Shown here in pieces: positions 24,231 through 37,488 of a stretch of 64,000 nt of DNA (position 1 is the stretch's first letter; every line of letters begins with the position of its first letter). The stretch lies in NCBI GenBank assembly GCA_945643635.1, contig CALZFC010000268.1, forward strand, positions 532,501-596,500, in the 5' to 3' direction. Position numbers and translations under genes: made by a program. The notes below the pieces were generated by a model. That model saw only the letters and a program-made list of their open reading frames with translations. It was not told the DNA's origin and ran no database searches. The stretch comes from Allodiplogaster sudhausi. Lineage: Eukaryota; Nematoda; Chromadorea; Rhabditida; Diplogasteridae.

Positions 24231-27200
24231 TCAGAGCGGGGGAAGAGGGGCTTGATGTCGTCGGTTGCGCAGATTCAGATTCAGCATGATGGAGGAGCTG
24301 CCTGGGCGCGGCGCTAGTTCCGAGTTGTTCATCTCGTTCATGCTTCCCTCCTCATCTCCATCCTCTTCTCCTTCCTCTCCTTCATCGTCCGGTCCACGGC
24401 CAAACTAAAGGATAATGAAGCTTTACTATAGAAGAGTAATCTAATTAACAAAAAACAAATCAATAGCACAAGGCTTAAAAAGAAGTATTGCTTAAAGAAC
24501 ACCAACCTCGTGGATACGGCAGGTGGCCTTGTATTTTCGGATGAACATGTTCGTGTATGTTGGTGTGCCGTGATGGCTGACGTCCACAACTGCTATCCGA
24601 GTGGTCTAAGCACACGTTGCGCATCGTCTTGCGGAAATCAGTCGTTGAAATGACCTTTAAACAAGAGATTTGATCTTACTTCTTTTAATCTTCGAGCTTG
24701 AGTTAAACTGACAGAGTAGTCAATGGATGAGAATGTCCGAAGATACGGCGAGAATAGGACTACGAAGGGATCTCCTGACTCCACTCGCTGCGCGGCCATC
24801 ATTACATTGCCCGAAGATGTGAATTGAAGATGGCATTTATCGAGAGCGGGAACAGAATGCAGCAGGCGGAATGTCCGCACATCCCACTTCAATTCCGTCA
24901 TAATCATATCATCCACTATGTTTTTTTTCTCTTTCTCTCTACTAGTTATAGGATACATTTTATTTCAATTAGTGGATTTACACTCACTCAAGAGATTGCC
25001 ATGAAATCATTGTCTTCATTAGTAAATGTTAGCATAGCCTGACGGCAAGAATAAGAAAGCGCTAACCTCTGCCGAATTAATAATGATTTCATTGCCATGC
25101 GGATGGAATACTCCGCCACTGTCTAAGTTTAGTCGATCGAACTCATGGATGAGAGGGTTCGCCAGTCGGGGATCGAAGAGGCAAGCGTCGTGGAGGATCA
25201 GATGGTCGTCGGGGGAGAATGAGGCTCCGGAATATTTGAAATCACGCCAGGGAATCTTCATCACACAAGTCGCGTGGCCCGATTCGATATCAAAGAGCTA
25301 TAAGGGTTCGATTCGTAATCATTCCTTGTACGCAGATGCAAAGGCATTCAAGATTAATAGTTCTCAACTTCCACATTGGTCTCCTTAGGTTTTTTGTTGT
25401 TAATGATTTCATAAATATTCTTATGTTACATTCTTACAATACCCACGTGTGTTGCTTAATTAATGTGCAGTTTAAAAAAAAGAAATGTACGGCGAATTCG
25501 AGAAAAGCAGTGTTGTCCTTTCGATAGCTTCATTCAACTCTCCTTGTAGAAGGTAAGTGAATAACGCCAAATCTTCTACTCCAAGAGAATATATGCCTGC
25601 TATTTGCATCCTGTTTACCAGCAGACAAATTTGGATCTTAACCCAACTCTGTAAGAAATTATCAATTGTATCTTCGAATTTCCAACTTACAGTAGCCCCG
25701 AACGTATTCGTGCCAACGAATATATCCTGAGCGCCGTTATTGAATGCAACGAATTTCTCGTCCGGGAAGTTCATCATGTGCTCATGATGTTCACCGAGGC
25801 GCCACAGCTTAGAGAGCGGATACGTGACAAAGGCCGAAGTCAGAAGCATCGAGCCATCCTGGAGATAAAGCATTGAGATGATTTTGCCTGGCACAAATAG
25901 GCTGATAAAACCTTGCTTGGTGAGATGGCAGAGATGGCCGAGGAGTGGCAAGTCATCAGCGCGTCTGCTTGGCCCGATTCGACATTCAGCCAGTGGATAA
26001 AGCCAGAGTCCATTCCGACCATCAGGCGCTTGTCGCCGATTTAAAACATGTTCAAACATTATATAACTCTGGAGAGAAGAGAAATAGAGAGTGAAAATAA
26101 GTACGGAAAGAATGAGATTGAATTCCTTACCGAGAATGAACACGTCGTGTAATCCCCTCCGCATGTTGCCGAGCATCTTCTCGCCGGTCGACTGCGCGAG
26201 AATGCGAATCGCTCGTTGTCACGAAGCACAGTAGTCCTATGCAAGGGAAACTAAATCAGCCGCTTTCCCCGCTCTTATGATAAACACTTATCTTTCATTC
26301 AATATTAGTACACTTTCTAACATATTAAAATAAAATCAGTCGAAAAAAATTATGAAAAGAAACATTGATTTGGGCGATTTGGTGGGAAATAATGAAGAGC
26401 GAAGCCAGCGTGCAGTGAGGCTTGAAGGGATGTGCCCAGTGAAGTGTCATGGCTCAGGACATCGATGAGGGTGGTCGAGTGAGAAGGGCGGGCAGATCGA
26501 AACATTCTAAATTGATAAATTGGTTTTAAGAAAGTACCCCCATGGAGATTCGATGCAGATTTTTTAGAATATGTGAGCAAAATTGTCAGCTTCTCGTACA
26601 TTCGTGTTCTTTCACATATTCTTTATATTGCTTTTAGAATTCCTATACTAAAACGTAATTAGTGAAGATGACTGCTAACCTGTCTGAGATCTCTTTCTCC
26701 GGTGACTTCTCCGTCACAATAGCAATGAGATTCGTTGCTTCAGAGCAGAACTTTGCATGTTCCTCCTTGTTCTCTTCCATGATTGGTTTCTTCAACATGT
26801 CTGATTAAAAAAAATTCCCCTTTAATACTCGCCGTTTTATATATGTAGTTCGCACGGTCTCACTAAAACAGGAATAAATTGACATATGTAGAATCTTATA
26901 GAACGTGGATTGCTCAATATCTGGAGATGAGCTTACCGGTTAGCACGTTAGAAGTGATGAGTGGGAGTCGTGATAGAATTTGGAGGACTTCTGAATGGCG
27001 AGCGAGCGAGCAGAGAAGACGGCAATTCAATGCACGGTATTGATCAGATTCTGGCTGCAGTTTGCAGCTGCTCAGATTACCAAGGAGCATCTATAAAAGC
27101 ATCGTTTTAATGCTTAACTTTATTTTTTGCTTTCTCTCAAATTTTCAAGCTCATCCTCCGCTGTCTGCTTACCATGATTCCATGATACTTCCGAATTGAT

Positions 27201-27233
27201 TGGACCATCTTATCAAAGATTTCTTGACTTCCC

Positions 27234-27269
<36 letters not shown>

Positions 27270-29757
27270 AAATTAAGGAAGAAAGTCAGAAAGTAAATAA
27301 ATAAGTAAGTAAGAAAGTTAGTAAATCAGCATGTATGTATGTTAACAAGCAAGCAGGCAAACAAGCAATAAAGTATGTATGTAAGTGAATAAGTCAACAA
27401 GTAGAGGAGAGAAAGAGAAAGAGAGAAAGAGAGAGAAAGAGAGAGAGTGACAGAAAGAGAGAGCTATCTAGCAAATTGTGAACCTTCTCGTCTACATCGT
27501 TGCCCGACCCAACGCATGAGAGGACTACGTTGACCGCAGCAATCTGAACCGACTTGTCAAGGAAAGACCATCCGGAGAGATATATGAGGTGTCTGCAAGA
27601 TGGCTTATATTGCTAACATACATAAACTGAAGTCCTTTTTCTAAATCTGACTGGATTGGTAGTTGGACGGGTTTCTCAGAGGATGTCTCAGACGGTGATG
27701 GCTCACAGAGTTCTCTCTCTGGACGCACGGAAGAACTGCGGCCACCCAGAGAACATCCAGAGCATATATTAGCGTCTCCGTACTAAATATCTTAGATTTA
27801 AAGCACATAGAACAGGCAACGAAACATAATTAAAGCACTGCAAAGTTGCTTTGTGTAAACGAAGCAATGAAATATTTTATATGGGAATTACTACTACTGA
27901 ACAAAGAAAACTAAAGAATCCTCAAAACTACGAATTATGAAAACTGGCATAGAAATGGAAAAAAAGAGAGCGAACCGCAGTTCGAACTCGCGGACGATGG
28001 AGTAGACAGTTCGAGTGAGGCCGAGACGGTGCAACTCTTCGATGACCGGTCAGGAGAAGGAAGACGAGCGAGCAGAGGCTGTCAGGGTGGACAGCGCCAG
28101 GCGCATTCCTTCCTCATCTGTTTGCATCAGCTATAACGGTCATCTCATTCTCCCACAACACACTGTAGTTAAATATCATATTATTAGGAACATTATTCAA
28201 GAGGATCCCCTGGAGAAAGCAGCCCCGAATAGAACGTCTGATCATATATCAAATTGTTGTATCGATGTTACAGACCCATACTGCTTTTTTGCCTCTTGGC
28301 TGCATTAGTGCACTCTGAATTCGGTTTAAATTTATAGCCGAAAGGCTCAGTTATGCCGACAACACCAGATTTCCACCTTGTTGTGCCATAGCGGTTGGCT
28401 TTTCTCTTGACCACTTTCTGTATGTACTCAATTTTTCCGACGGGGTATTCGTCGGAAAAAAGAAGGTGAAACAAACATATGTTTAAACATTAATTGATAC
28501 AACACTGACTGTCATCGACTTGTTCGTTTCTGGTTGCATATCTTTTCCTTAAATCAAAATGAGCTTACACAATGTCGATCAAAATTAAATAGTGTACCTT
28601 ATTAGGTAGAATATGTGGGAAGTAGGAGAGGAGTCTGGACTGCGCGTCGCTCCTACTCGTGGACGTCAGAAAAGGGTGGCAAAGCTGGGAGATGCGCACA
28701 TGGACGTGCGCGAATGGATAGCTACAATACACAGTTTCATCTCTTACTCAGAACCGTCAACCTATAGAATTCTGACGAAAGAGGATACAGGTGTTTTGAC
28801 TAATAGGCATTGCGGATAAATGGCACCATTATGCTATGCTCATATTTTTATGAACCCAGCTTGATGTTAGGATTTGCTTACGGGCCCCGAGACCCAGACT
28901 CTTTTTCTAAGCAGTCGACTGCTGTATCTATTCCCTGCCTCAGCCGCTACCAACCTTCGCAGCCATGTACAGGAATTCTTAATATTCTCGAGAGAGGTCC
29001 GCCTCTGTCAGTTCAATGTTCATCGGGGTTTCTTGGAGAAGAGTTAACGTGCTTATCTGCAAATTAAAGGAATACTGATGAGAAAAAAATAAATTTAAGA
29101 AAAAAAGAGCAATTTTTCAGTCTGACGTAATTGTTGAGATGACGGAGGCCATTGCGCCGGTCGAATCTCTCGAGGATGGCGAGGTAATAGAGGGAATGCG
29201 TGAAAAACATCACAGCTGCTGTCTTTCCACTCTCGTGGCCGTGCTCCATCAGCCACAGTGCGTAACTGAATAAGAGAGTGGGAGATAGAGAAAGATAGAA
29301 AGAGAGAGAACGAGGGAGAGAGGGGGACGAAAGAGAGAAGAGTATCCCTTACTCAACGAGTTCGTCGAGTTGCTGGTCCGGTAGTTGGCAGACCTTCTCC
29401 ATGACATCAGATGAGACCGCTATGTTGCTGATGCAACTGCCCACCTCGACAGAAGCAGGAGAGGAGCGGGGCACTTTGAGCAGTGCGCCCATCAATAATT
29501 TTGCAATGAATTCTAGCGCAACTTCACTTTGAACCAGCAGCGGTGCAAGGTACTGAAAGCAGAGTAATCGATATGCCTATTGAAATCAATCCCTCCTTCT
29601 TCACCAAGAATAAAGTAACTAAATGAAAACTCGAAAGAATTGTTAACCTTCAAACCATCAAAAGTGAGATCAATGTGCTCGGAAAATTCCATGCCGATGT
29701 ACGAAGATGAAGTTGAGGCCGAGTGAATTTCCTTCGCACGAGAGAGACGTGCAGAAA
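24231..29757 (-). pseudogene. DCAF1: DCAF1 middle and WD40 C-terminal region, with lesions
   Basis: Minus-strand exons: 29757-29648, 29552-29353, 29265-29127, 29056-28882, 28130-27976, 27782-about 27620, 27592-27484, 27232-27173, 27090-26937, 26800-26680, 26516-26364, 26236-26131, about 26068-25912, 25858-25691, 25297-25067, 24886-24713, 24605-24507 and 24404-24231. Diagnostic matches to human DCAF1 are ALWLMEHGHESGKTAAVMFF, FSRSRP...DYTTCSFS, DGSMLLTSAFVTYPLSKLW, NLDSGGVFHPHGNEIIINSA, WDVRTFRLLHSVPALDKCHL and the acidic tail PDDEGEEGEEDGDEEG. Exon order is right and most junction phases agree. Four lesions are visible: an 8-nt deletion near 29005, TGA at 28050-28052, a 2-nt insertion near 27715, and TAA at 26041-26043 just upstream of the WD40 frame. 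I infer a decaying copy; it could still be transcribed. Confidence 0.85.
27233..27470. repeat. (AAGT)n and GA microsatellites in DCAF1 intron
   Basis: A run of AAGT units starts directly at the acceptor of the exon at 27173-27232 and decays into related tetramers. A GA run follows (27408-27465). On the sense (minus) strand these are pyrimidine-rich, in front of an acceptor. Confidence 0.85.
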
Positions 29758-30329
29758 CTAGAAAAGCGAATGAGATCATAAACCCGCGCAAATTCAGAAA
29801 AGAAACCAACGCTTTGGCTGTTTTTGAGAATGCCTCTCCGTAAGACTCGATCACGGCTGTGTTAAGCCCGAATTTTTTAAATAATACGGAGCGAAATGCG
29901 CTGCTCATTCGATGAGGTCACAATGTTTGACTATAATGGAGTGAAATAATTGCATAATTATCTGCACCGAATGCAGATGCGAGCTGAGAATTGAAGACAA
30001 GTACGCAAATGCCATCAATTTGCATAATTTATATTCAACGGTCAACCTGAAAAATCCTTTTTCACTGCTGTACTGCAAAAGTGTTAGGGGCAAACGATAA
30101 GTGTTCACTTCATTTTCCTGAAAGAAAAGATGAAAAAACACAGTGTTTTCAGCATTCCTCTTGAGGGATGAATTGGCTCTGGTCGGAAACATCAACCTCA
30201 AAACTTTGAAAGGTTTTTTTTTACTAATTTATGGAGATTTGACAGGGGTGAGACCACAGCGAATTCACTAATGAAGAGAAAACCATATATACAGCACCTT
30301 TAATAAAAAAAGAAAAGTTCTCTCAATAA

Positions 30330-30640
30330 AGTTTCAAATGTACGATTTTTGTTATCATCCACTTGCATTCTGCCCAATAATAATTTTTAAAGGTAATTCG
30401 AATTAGAATATTCCAATTTTTTTCTGCGCCTTTCCTTGAATAATGTTTACAAGCAGATGCCCTATTCTTATGACTTATAACAAAAAAAAAATCGTTGATC
30501 TGAATTCGATTGAAAGATGTTAACTTATAGCAAATTTCATGCTCTTTCTTCTTGTTTATTTTTGGACATGTGAAAAGGTTTCTAAGTTCCATTTTTAATC
30601 CGCAGACCTGCTGATTTGTACTGCCACACAGAAATAATCG
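30330..30640. repeat. Dispersed repeat related to 32320-32640
   Basis: The stretch 'ttcgaattagaatattccaa' and about 300 bp after it ('tcttatg.cttataacaaa', 'tgaaag..gtt.ac') recur with many differences inside the inverted-repeat element at 32075-33171. This looks like an older, end-less copy of the same element interior. No gene is seen between 29.8 and 31.4 kb. Confidence 0.65.
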
Positions 30641-31459
30641 ATCAGGAAACATCAAAGACTTCCAAAGTTTTCTAAATCCTATGTTTACATCTTTGTTTAT
30701 ATATCTCAACAAAGTGCGGTGCACTGACCCCAGATGTGCATCCAACTCCAGCGCGGCGAGCCCCATATTTCAAGCCTTCATAGTTAACCAAAACGGCATT
30801 TTCCGATCTTTTGACTCATATCAGAAAACACCTATAAGCAACATTCGAAGAAAATCCAAGCTGGTCGATTTTGGCCGAGTCCCCGGAAGTTTCGATTCTC
30901 ACGCAAATCCCGTGATCTGTATGTATATACATATGTATGCACTATATTGACTTTGTCGTGTTTACCATCAGAATTTCTCCCATTATGCCATTACATGTCC
31001 CGGTATCTATGAAGAAGTCTTCAGAAGCTAAAAGGTACTTTCAAATTAAAAATTATTAAAAAAAAAATTATTCGCACAAATTACTGTATCTTGACGATAT
31101 CAGGGTCAATCCGCGCTTATCGGAATCTACAGATCCACACAAAATTTCAGATACATAAACAATTTTAGGTCTACTTGCATTGCAGTTAGCGCCATTGAGA
31201 GCACAAAGTGTGATAAATACCTATGAGGTATGGCCTACACGCAAGGCAATTAAGAGTTCGAACAATTAACTAGGTGCGAGTAATTAAAGATGAGCCTATA
31301 CATACGACATATTCACGAACTGTCAAAGTTTCAATGCTGCGTTCTCCAACTGTTTCTACATTGCTTGCTGACCACTCCCGCATTTCTCTATATTCCGATT
31401 GCATAATCAATCGCTCTCTTTATTCTTTCTCCCCTAAGAAAATGACTTGAATCTTCCAG

Positions 31460-34400
31460 ATGGCAGAGCTTCCTCGTCACGATGACCCCGTAGCGCAGGC
31501 CTTCAGGAGCATCCTTACGAGTTTGTCGTTCTCTTTCTCTTTCGCTCCCTCGCGGAAGAGGGTTCCCTACGTTGTTGATCTCCAACTGTCCTCTCTCTCT
31601 CTTTCTCCCACTCTCTCCACACGCTCTCCCTCTCTTTCTCTCTCCCTCCCTTTCCCCTCTCTCCCTCCCTCTCTCTCACTCAAGTCTATGCAATTGTGAA
31701 GACGAATATTATTTTTAAGCTTTGCCTCACACGATTTTCGTCTCCGGAAGCATCGCCTTGTTTAGCTGCTACCACGGCTCCAAGGTGTTGATCGACCTCA
31801 TCTCTGCTCGGTTTGTCCATTTTATTATTTAGTTTAATTTTTATTAAATTAAGAAATGTGATTTTTGTGTTTGTTTTCATAAAATTTTTTACCAGGCTGA
31901 TGCACTTCAACTTCAGCCCCTCTCACTTGAGCTATAGGGTGGACCATCTGCTGAACTACTACATATGCCATCGTGCTCTCTCAGGTAAGTCATTCATAAT
32001 AATTTTAAATTCAATTTAATTTAAATAACTTAAATAAATCAAAATTTAAAAATATTTGAAAATTTTTAAATTAAGAGAGGATGTCAGTAAGACTCGAGCA
32101 GGGTCCAATTATGACCTGCCCTAGGAATTTTTTTTTTCGATTTTGTTCACCAAAGTTGATCACAGTGTACAACTCGACGTGGCGAACACAATTGGCTGTT
32201 TTTCAAAGGTGAAAACCTGCGAGACCCAGTACAGTAATCTTATAAATTTAATTGGTCATAAGTCGCTTTAAAAGTAGTGCCAGTAGAGTCGCTGTCATTT
32301 CGCCAAAGAATTCACATTTTCGTACATTCGAATTAGAATATTCCAATCCTTTTTTCTACAGTTTTTCCTTAAGGCCTTGTTATCCTACTCTTATGGCTTA
32401 TAACAAAGGATCGTATGCATGGAATTCCATTGAAAGGGGTTCACCTTGTAATAAATTTCATCCTCTTTCTTATGATGTATGTTTCGACAGGCGAAAATGT
32501 TTTTAAAGTAGTTTTTTAAGCCTTCTGATTGTTCAAAACTTAATTTCCCATATAAATTGAAACTTTTCAATAAAATAATGTATGTAACATTTGAAGATCT
32601 CTGTAAGAGCTCATAGATAATATACTTGGGATTTTGTAATTTTGACATTGAGCGCAGTTATGGATCGAAGAATGCGCTTGCACGGTGTTACAGTTTACAG
32701 AGGATCATGTTCAAGCCTTTGGGAACCAAAGGGTGGGACCTTCAATTCTGTTGAAAGAGACAAATGTTGTAGCAAATTTCACGCACTCTAAGCGTATGTA
32801 GGAGCCGTTGTGCAGAAATGAGCATAAAATACTTAATTTTGCCAAAAACCGAAATCGAAAATGTTTAGGGCCGTGTTTTAGGGTCAAATTCAAATTCTAC
32901 GAAAATATCTTCCGGGATCAAAATTAAAGCGCGTTCAATGAGCTATCCAATTACACCTCGATGGTTGTCTAATAATAGGTTTGAAGCGACTTATGACCAA
33001 TTAAATTTCTACGATTACTGTACTGGGTCTCGCACGGAAAATTTTTTTCATCTTTGAAATATAGCCTATTTTGTTCGTTACGTCGAGTTGTATACTGTGG
33101 TCAATTTTGATGAACAAAATCGAAAAAAATCCCTAGGGCAGGCCTTGATCGAAGGATACTGACAGGCTCTATTAAAGTGTTTTGATTCGCTAACGCACAA
33201 ATGTACATAACAATTGTTGTTGGATTCTCAATCATTCTCTTTCGCGATTTTAATTCTACTCTTTTTTCTCTTTTTCGGTCTCATTTGATTTGTTTGATGC
33301 CCTTAAATTTATTTCAAGGCAATGTTCGCCCGAATGATGTTCCTATTGATGATCATCTTCGCGATTTCCTTCCAGTATTAACAGTAAGACATTTTAAGAT
33401 TATTATATTATTATTGACTAAAAATAATTCGGTCAATAATATACCTTTTTTGGAAAGATCAAAAGGCACAAACAAAAGAATCAATTTTGAAAATGGTTCG
33501 GCGAAAATAAAAATTGATTGGGAAGATGTGAACACATAAAATGCTGTTGATAAATGATGCAGGAGCAACTCATAATGGAAGCAGTGCGCCATGACGAATT
33601 CTACTTCTTTCTCAGACGCTCGCTCAATAAAATCAAGGCCAACTTTCGTGAAGAGTACATATTATAGTTTTTAATCTTTTTTTCCTTTCATCTATAGTCT
33701 TTATGCATCGGAAATGTGAGTGATGTTTGCCATTTAAACTCTAAGAATCACTGAACTTGGTCTACCGTCTGGATTGTCTGCGACCGACAACACTGCACTG
33801 GTGACAGTCAGAATGGTTAGCGCTATAATCATTTAATTTGGCTCATTTTATACTTTTATTTTGGGGATTGAACTAAATTAGGAAGAAAATGAAAAAGAAA
33901 TCCTGTGTTTATGTACATATGCACATAGTGATATATACAAATGAATTGGAAATTGTCATTTTTATCATCTTCAGGAGACGCCAGCTGGTATCCGGAACAT
34001 TATTGTTTTCTGCGGTGGCAGTATGTTTAGAATGGTAAATATTTTTAAGCTTTATTTTTGTTTTTCATTTAGCTTTTTTTCATTTTTATTTATATGTACT
34101 GTAACAGTTGTTTTGTTGCAAATTAGTATATTAACTCGAAATAATTTGTCGCATAATATCTTTTTAAGAATCCTGTACCTATTGACATGTCCTTCGATAA
34201 TCTCCACATTTTCGACATTAACCGGGAGATATTCGAACTTTGGCAGACACTTCCAGACCCGGTCAGCAATTTCTATGCTATCCTTATATATAAAAGGCTT
34301 ACGTTCTTTGCGATTTCATCAGTAGAATAAAGTCTGTTAATAAGAGCGGTTTTTATATCTACGTACATATATTATTGTTTCTTCACTCCTGGCAAAACCA

Positions 34401-35664
34401 AGCAGCCGAAATTTACACAATATTTCCGTCCCGCAGCCAATGGGCCTCTGTGCTAGGTCCTTTCTCTCGGGATGGTAGAAGGGTAGAAAGTGCACTTCTT
34501 GTAGATCCACGGCTTTCCCGTTGCACGCATGCGTGTGTATCCAGTGCTCGTCGCCAACAAGTGGCTCTTCGTGGTAGGCGGCTTCGTAAACGGCTTCGCC
34601 TCGAGATTCGTCTGGCGACTCGACATTGCATCGTCCAGATGGCAGCGCCTCTTTCAGCTACCGTCAGCCTTTATTTTCCATCAAATATAGTATTCTTCGT
34701 TTAATTAGCAGGAAACTCAATCGTGAATTGACTGCTCTTTGGGCCTCACACAATGGGCGAAAGAACATGCATGTCATTGGACGCAACTATTTATTTAGGA
34801 ATATCTTCACCGTCATTTCCGCTGCGTACTGCCAATTGTCGGGTCGTCTTCTTGTCATGAGTGTAAATAACTTTTCTTTTTTACATTTGATTTTGTTATT
34901 CTCTTAATTTAGCAAGAATATTATTTAACATTAAACAATATTAAGCGTTTAAAGTCGTTAAGATGGTTTTTAGCTGTTTTAATGACACCACAAACAATGG
35001 AAATCAAATATCTACAGAAGTGTAAAGCACTTATGTATGTATGTACATATGTATGTGGCAGGCATAAACAGTTCATTCATAAATACTTGTTCAAAGAACA
35101 ACCGACACGGTCGAATGGAGATGTACCGAATCGTGGTTCCCTCCCTGGAGTGGATGTCCTTTGCCAAGGTTAGGATGTCCCCTTTTGCTAATTTTGAGGG
35201 GAAAACTGATTTAATTAATTAATTAAAGGAGCTATCCGACGAAAAATAGCTTCTTCTTTTATCTTCCATTGTGATCAACTCTGGACTTAAAGTTTTATAT
35301 GTGGGGGTCCAGCGTTATGAAAATCAGCATTTAGCTAGACACTTGTATTTCTTTTTGGATACTGTTGAACTCACATGCCGCTTGAATTCAAATAATACAG
35401 TTGTCTCTTGCAAAACAAGGTTCTTCGTGTTACGAAATTCATGTCCTATTTTGTGACTCGCAAAGTATACTTTAATGTTTCGTCGATCCTTCCTTTAACA
35501 TGTGAATTAATTCTCAATAAAACACATCTAATCAGGTTCTGAGTCTCCTGAAGCCGGAAGCCCTCGCGGCTGTCCATGTGAGGTTCGGCTTTGGCGTTCC
35601 CGGGCCATCTGTGAACGTCGCCGAGGCAACCAGCCGAATCACGGATATTCTCTACACAGATTAG
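31460..35664 (+). CDS. Kelch-type protein (probable)
   Basis: Plus-strand exons: 31460-(end unclear, about 31510), 31720-31810, 31896-31984, 33319-33383, 33563-33654, 33698-33715, 33746-33806, 33975-34034, 34169-34261, 34437-34474, 34505-34662, 34712-34862, 35097-35168 and 35536-35664 (TAG). The start MAELPRHDDPVAQAFRSILT follows directly after CTTCCAG. The C-terminal half shows kelch-like blades: GIRNIIVFCGGSMFRM, NLHIFDINREIFELWQTLP, VLVANKWLFVVGGFV...WRLDIASSRWQRL and ISAAYCQLSGRLLVMS. The N-terminal half (VLIDLISARLMHFNFSPSHL, LRDFLPVLTEQLIMEAVRHD) is compatible with the BTB-BACK part of KLHL-type CUL3 adaptors, but weakly. The 34474/34505 junction does not agree in phase, so either that boundary or the gene is damaged there. 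It lies opposite in strand to DCAF1, between its middle exons and the N-terminal fragment at 42 kb. Confidence 0.62.
32075..33171. mobile_element. TTAA-flanked element with inverted repeats of about 200 bp
   Basis: TTAA at 32071-32074 and 33172-33175 flank a 1.1-kb element. Its first and last roughly 200 bp are inverted copies; landmarks include 'ctgccctagg', 'tacaactcgacgt', 'ctgtactgggtctcgc' and 'ggtcataagtcgcttt'. Termini are gagaggatgtcagtaa and, reversed, tagagcctgtcagtat. There is no transposase. It lies in the kelch-gene intron between exons at 31984 and 33319. Confidence 0.85.
35227..35494. mobile_element. TTAA-flanked MITE, 268 bp, in kelch-gene intron
   Basis: TTAA at 35223-35226 and 35495-35498. 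The left end aggagctatccgacgaaaaa and the right end ttcgtcgatccttcct are inverted copies. The left half matches the start of the element at 36606 ('acttcttcttttat', 'tgatcaa.tct', 'cagtatttagc'-like). It lies in the last kelch-gene intron. Confidence 0.75.
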
Positions 35665-36605
35665 CATTAATTCAGTTAATCATACTGCTTTGGCCTTTTT
35701 AATCCTTCTTGCCAGCACTTTAATTCTTAGATTTTGTCACGTTTTCTCCAAGTTCTTCCACATTTATGTTCTAGAAAAAGTGCATCGTTGTACACAATAG
35801 AATCAATTGAAAAAAAAATAACAATAAAGATGAGCTTCAATTTCGATGACGTAATGTCGGGTCACGAGTCTCGTGACATCCGCATTAATAAAATCATATG
35901 TCAATTATTCAGTGAAAGGCCCATTTAAAAGATAGAACGTCGTCATTATTTACACAGTAAAAAGCAAATGTAAATTCGTCCGTAAAATTTGGAAACCCTT
36001 GTTTTCCGACTTATTCATTCTTAGCGCCATTTGAAGTCATTGTTCAGACTTTATTTTTCAGTCACTGCTGAGCATTTTTTGTTTATCATTTTCTGCTATA
36101 AAGCAATAAAGTGACTTTATATATACATATGTATGCATATGTATATGTAATTATTTCATTCAATTATAGCCATGCATGGCGACCTCTCAAGAGGTTGACG
36201 CTTGCCGCTCCTTACTATTCATATCTTCTGGCAAATTGGTAAAAATAAAATAATTCCGGGGCGTATACCTTTGAAAGGGGCATGTTTTTGATTACTCCAA
36301 AAGATTTGCATTACAAGAAGTATGGATTCGACTCCCCTCCTCCAAAGCGAACGCGCATACGAGACAAGAGCATTTCCTAGGATTTTTTTTCAAATGTTGG
36401 CATGCTTTTATTTTTTTGAAAGGCTGAAAACCTTGACTGAGAGCTATGAGCTCGATGAGTAAAATAAGCATTGTCGTGACAGATATTGTGACAAAGACAT
36501 AAAAAAAATTGGAAATCTTTTAATGTTGTCCTTTTCATATCTCCTTAATCTTATTAATATGTATGTATGTTAACTCATATTATGTGTCTATCAAATAAAC
36601 CTTAA

Positions 36606-37053
36606 AGGAAGTATCTGAGGAAAAAATAACTTCTTCTTTTATGTTCCCATATGATCAAGTCTTGCCTAAAAGATCGATTAGAGGTGGTCCCGCTTTACGA
36701 AAGTCAGTATTTAGCGAGAAATTTGCATTTGTTTTATGGAATACGGTAGAAAACGTCTCTGTCGATGCACGCGGTGTATGCTCAGATCCAAGCAAGGAGT
36801 GCCAATGGGTGGGAAGAAGAGGCAGTCTCTGACCGCCTTGCCCACTTAGCACCCCATTTTCACCAAGAGATGAGAGATACAGACATTAGAGAAAAGCGAG
36901 ACAATGAAAGAAGTCGAGAGAGGTTAGAGACACATACGTTTCAAATTTGAAATTTTGTAGCGGGCGCTCAAAAAAGGCTCATCCAGTTGGGAGTTTAGCA
37001 CAGTTTGAAACGTAATTTTATTAGATACGGTATTCTTTCGTTGGATACTTCCT
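36606..37053. mobile_element. TTAA-flanked MITE, 448 bp
   Basis: TTAA at 36602-36605 and 37054-37057. The left end aggaagtatctgaggaaa and the right end tttcgttggatacttcct are inverted copies. It is non-coding and a longer relative of 35227-35494. Confidence 0.82.
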
Positions 37054-37380
37054 TTAAAGTAGATAACAAAAAAAAGTAATCATAAATTCTAAAAATTCTA
37101 ATGCAGAAGAATACAAATTATCTTTTTTTGAATATTGAAACGACTCTTTGTTATGTAGATAGAAAAACTTCCTTTAATGAATCATGTCTACAAATGGTTA
37201 TATTACAAACTGTGAAACTATTTATAAATTTTATTTAGATGTTAAAACAGACTAATTATATTCGTCTTTTGATATATGACAGGGTTTGTCGTTCAGGCGT
37301 CCTATATGCAAATAATTTTCGAAAGTAAGTCGAGTTGAAATATTTAGAGAAAATTTCTTTCTTTCCTGAATGAACCGTAA

Positions 37381-37488
37381 AGTGGCCGTTCAGGGACCTT
37401 AGAATCTACCGTAATCCCTTGGAAAAGGGCATGTAACAAGAGAGACACCGACAGACATGGTGGATTTTATGCTCCATGGACAACCACT
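37381..37488. mobile_element. Short decayed TTAA-type MITE, 108 bp
   Basis: The left end agtggccgttcagggacctt and the reversed right end agtggttgtccatggagc are similar. The right flank is TTAA, the left GTAA (one change). The interior carries 'ctaccgtaatccc', also seen in the element at 4640-4761. Confidence 0.55.
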
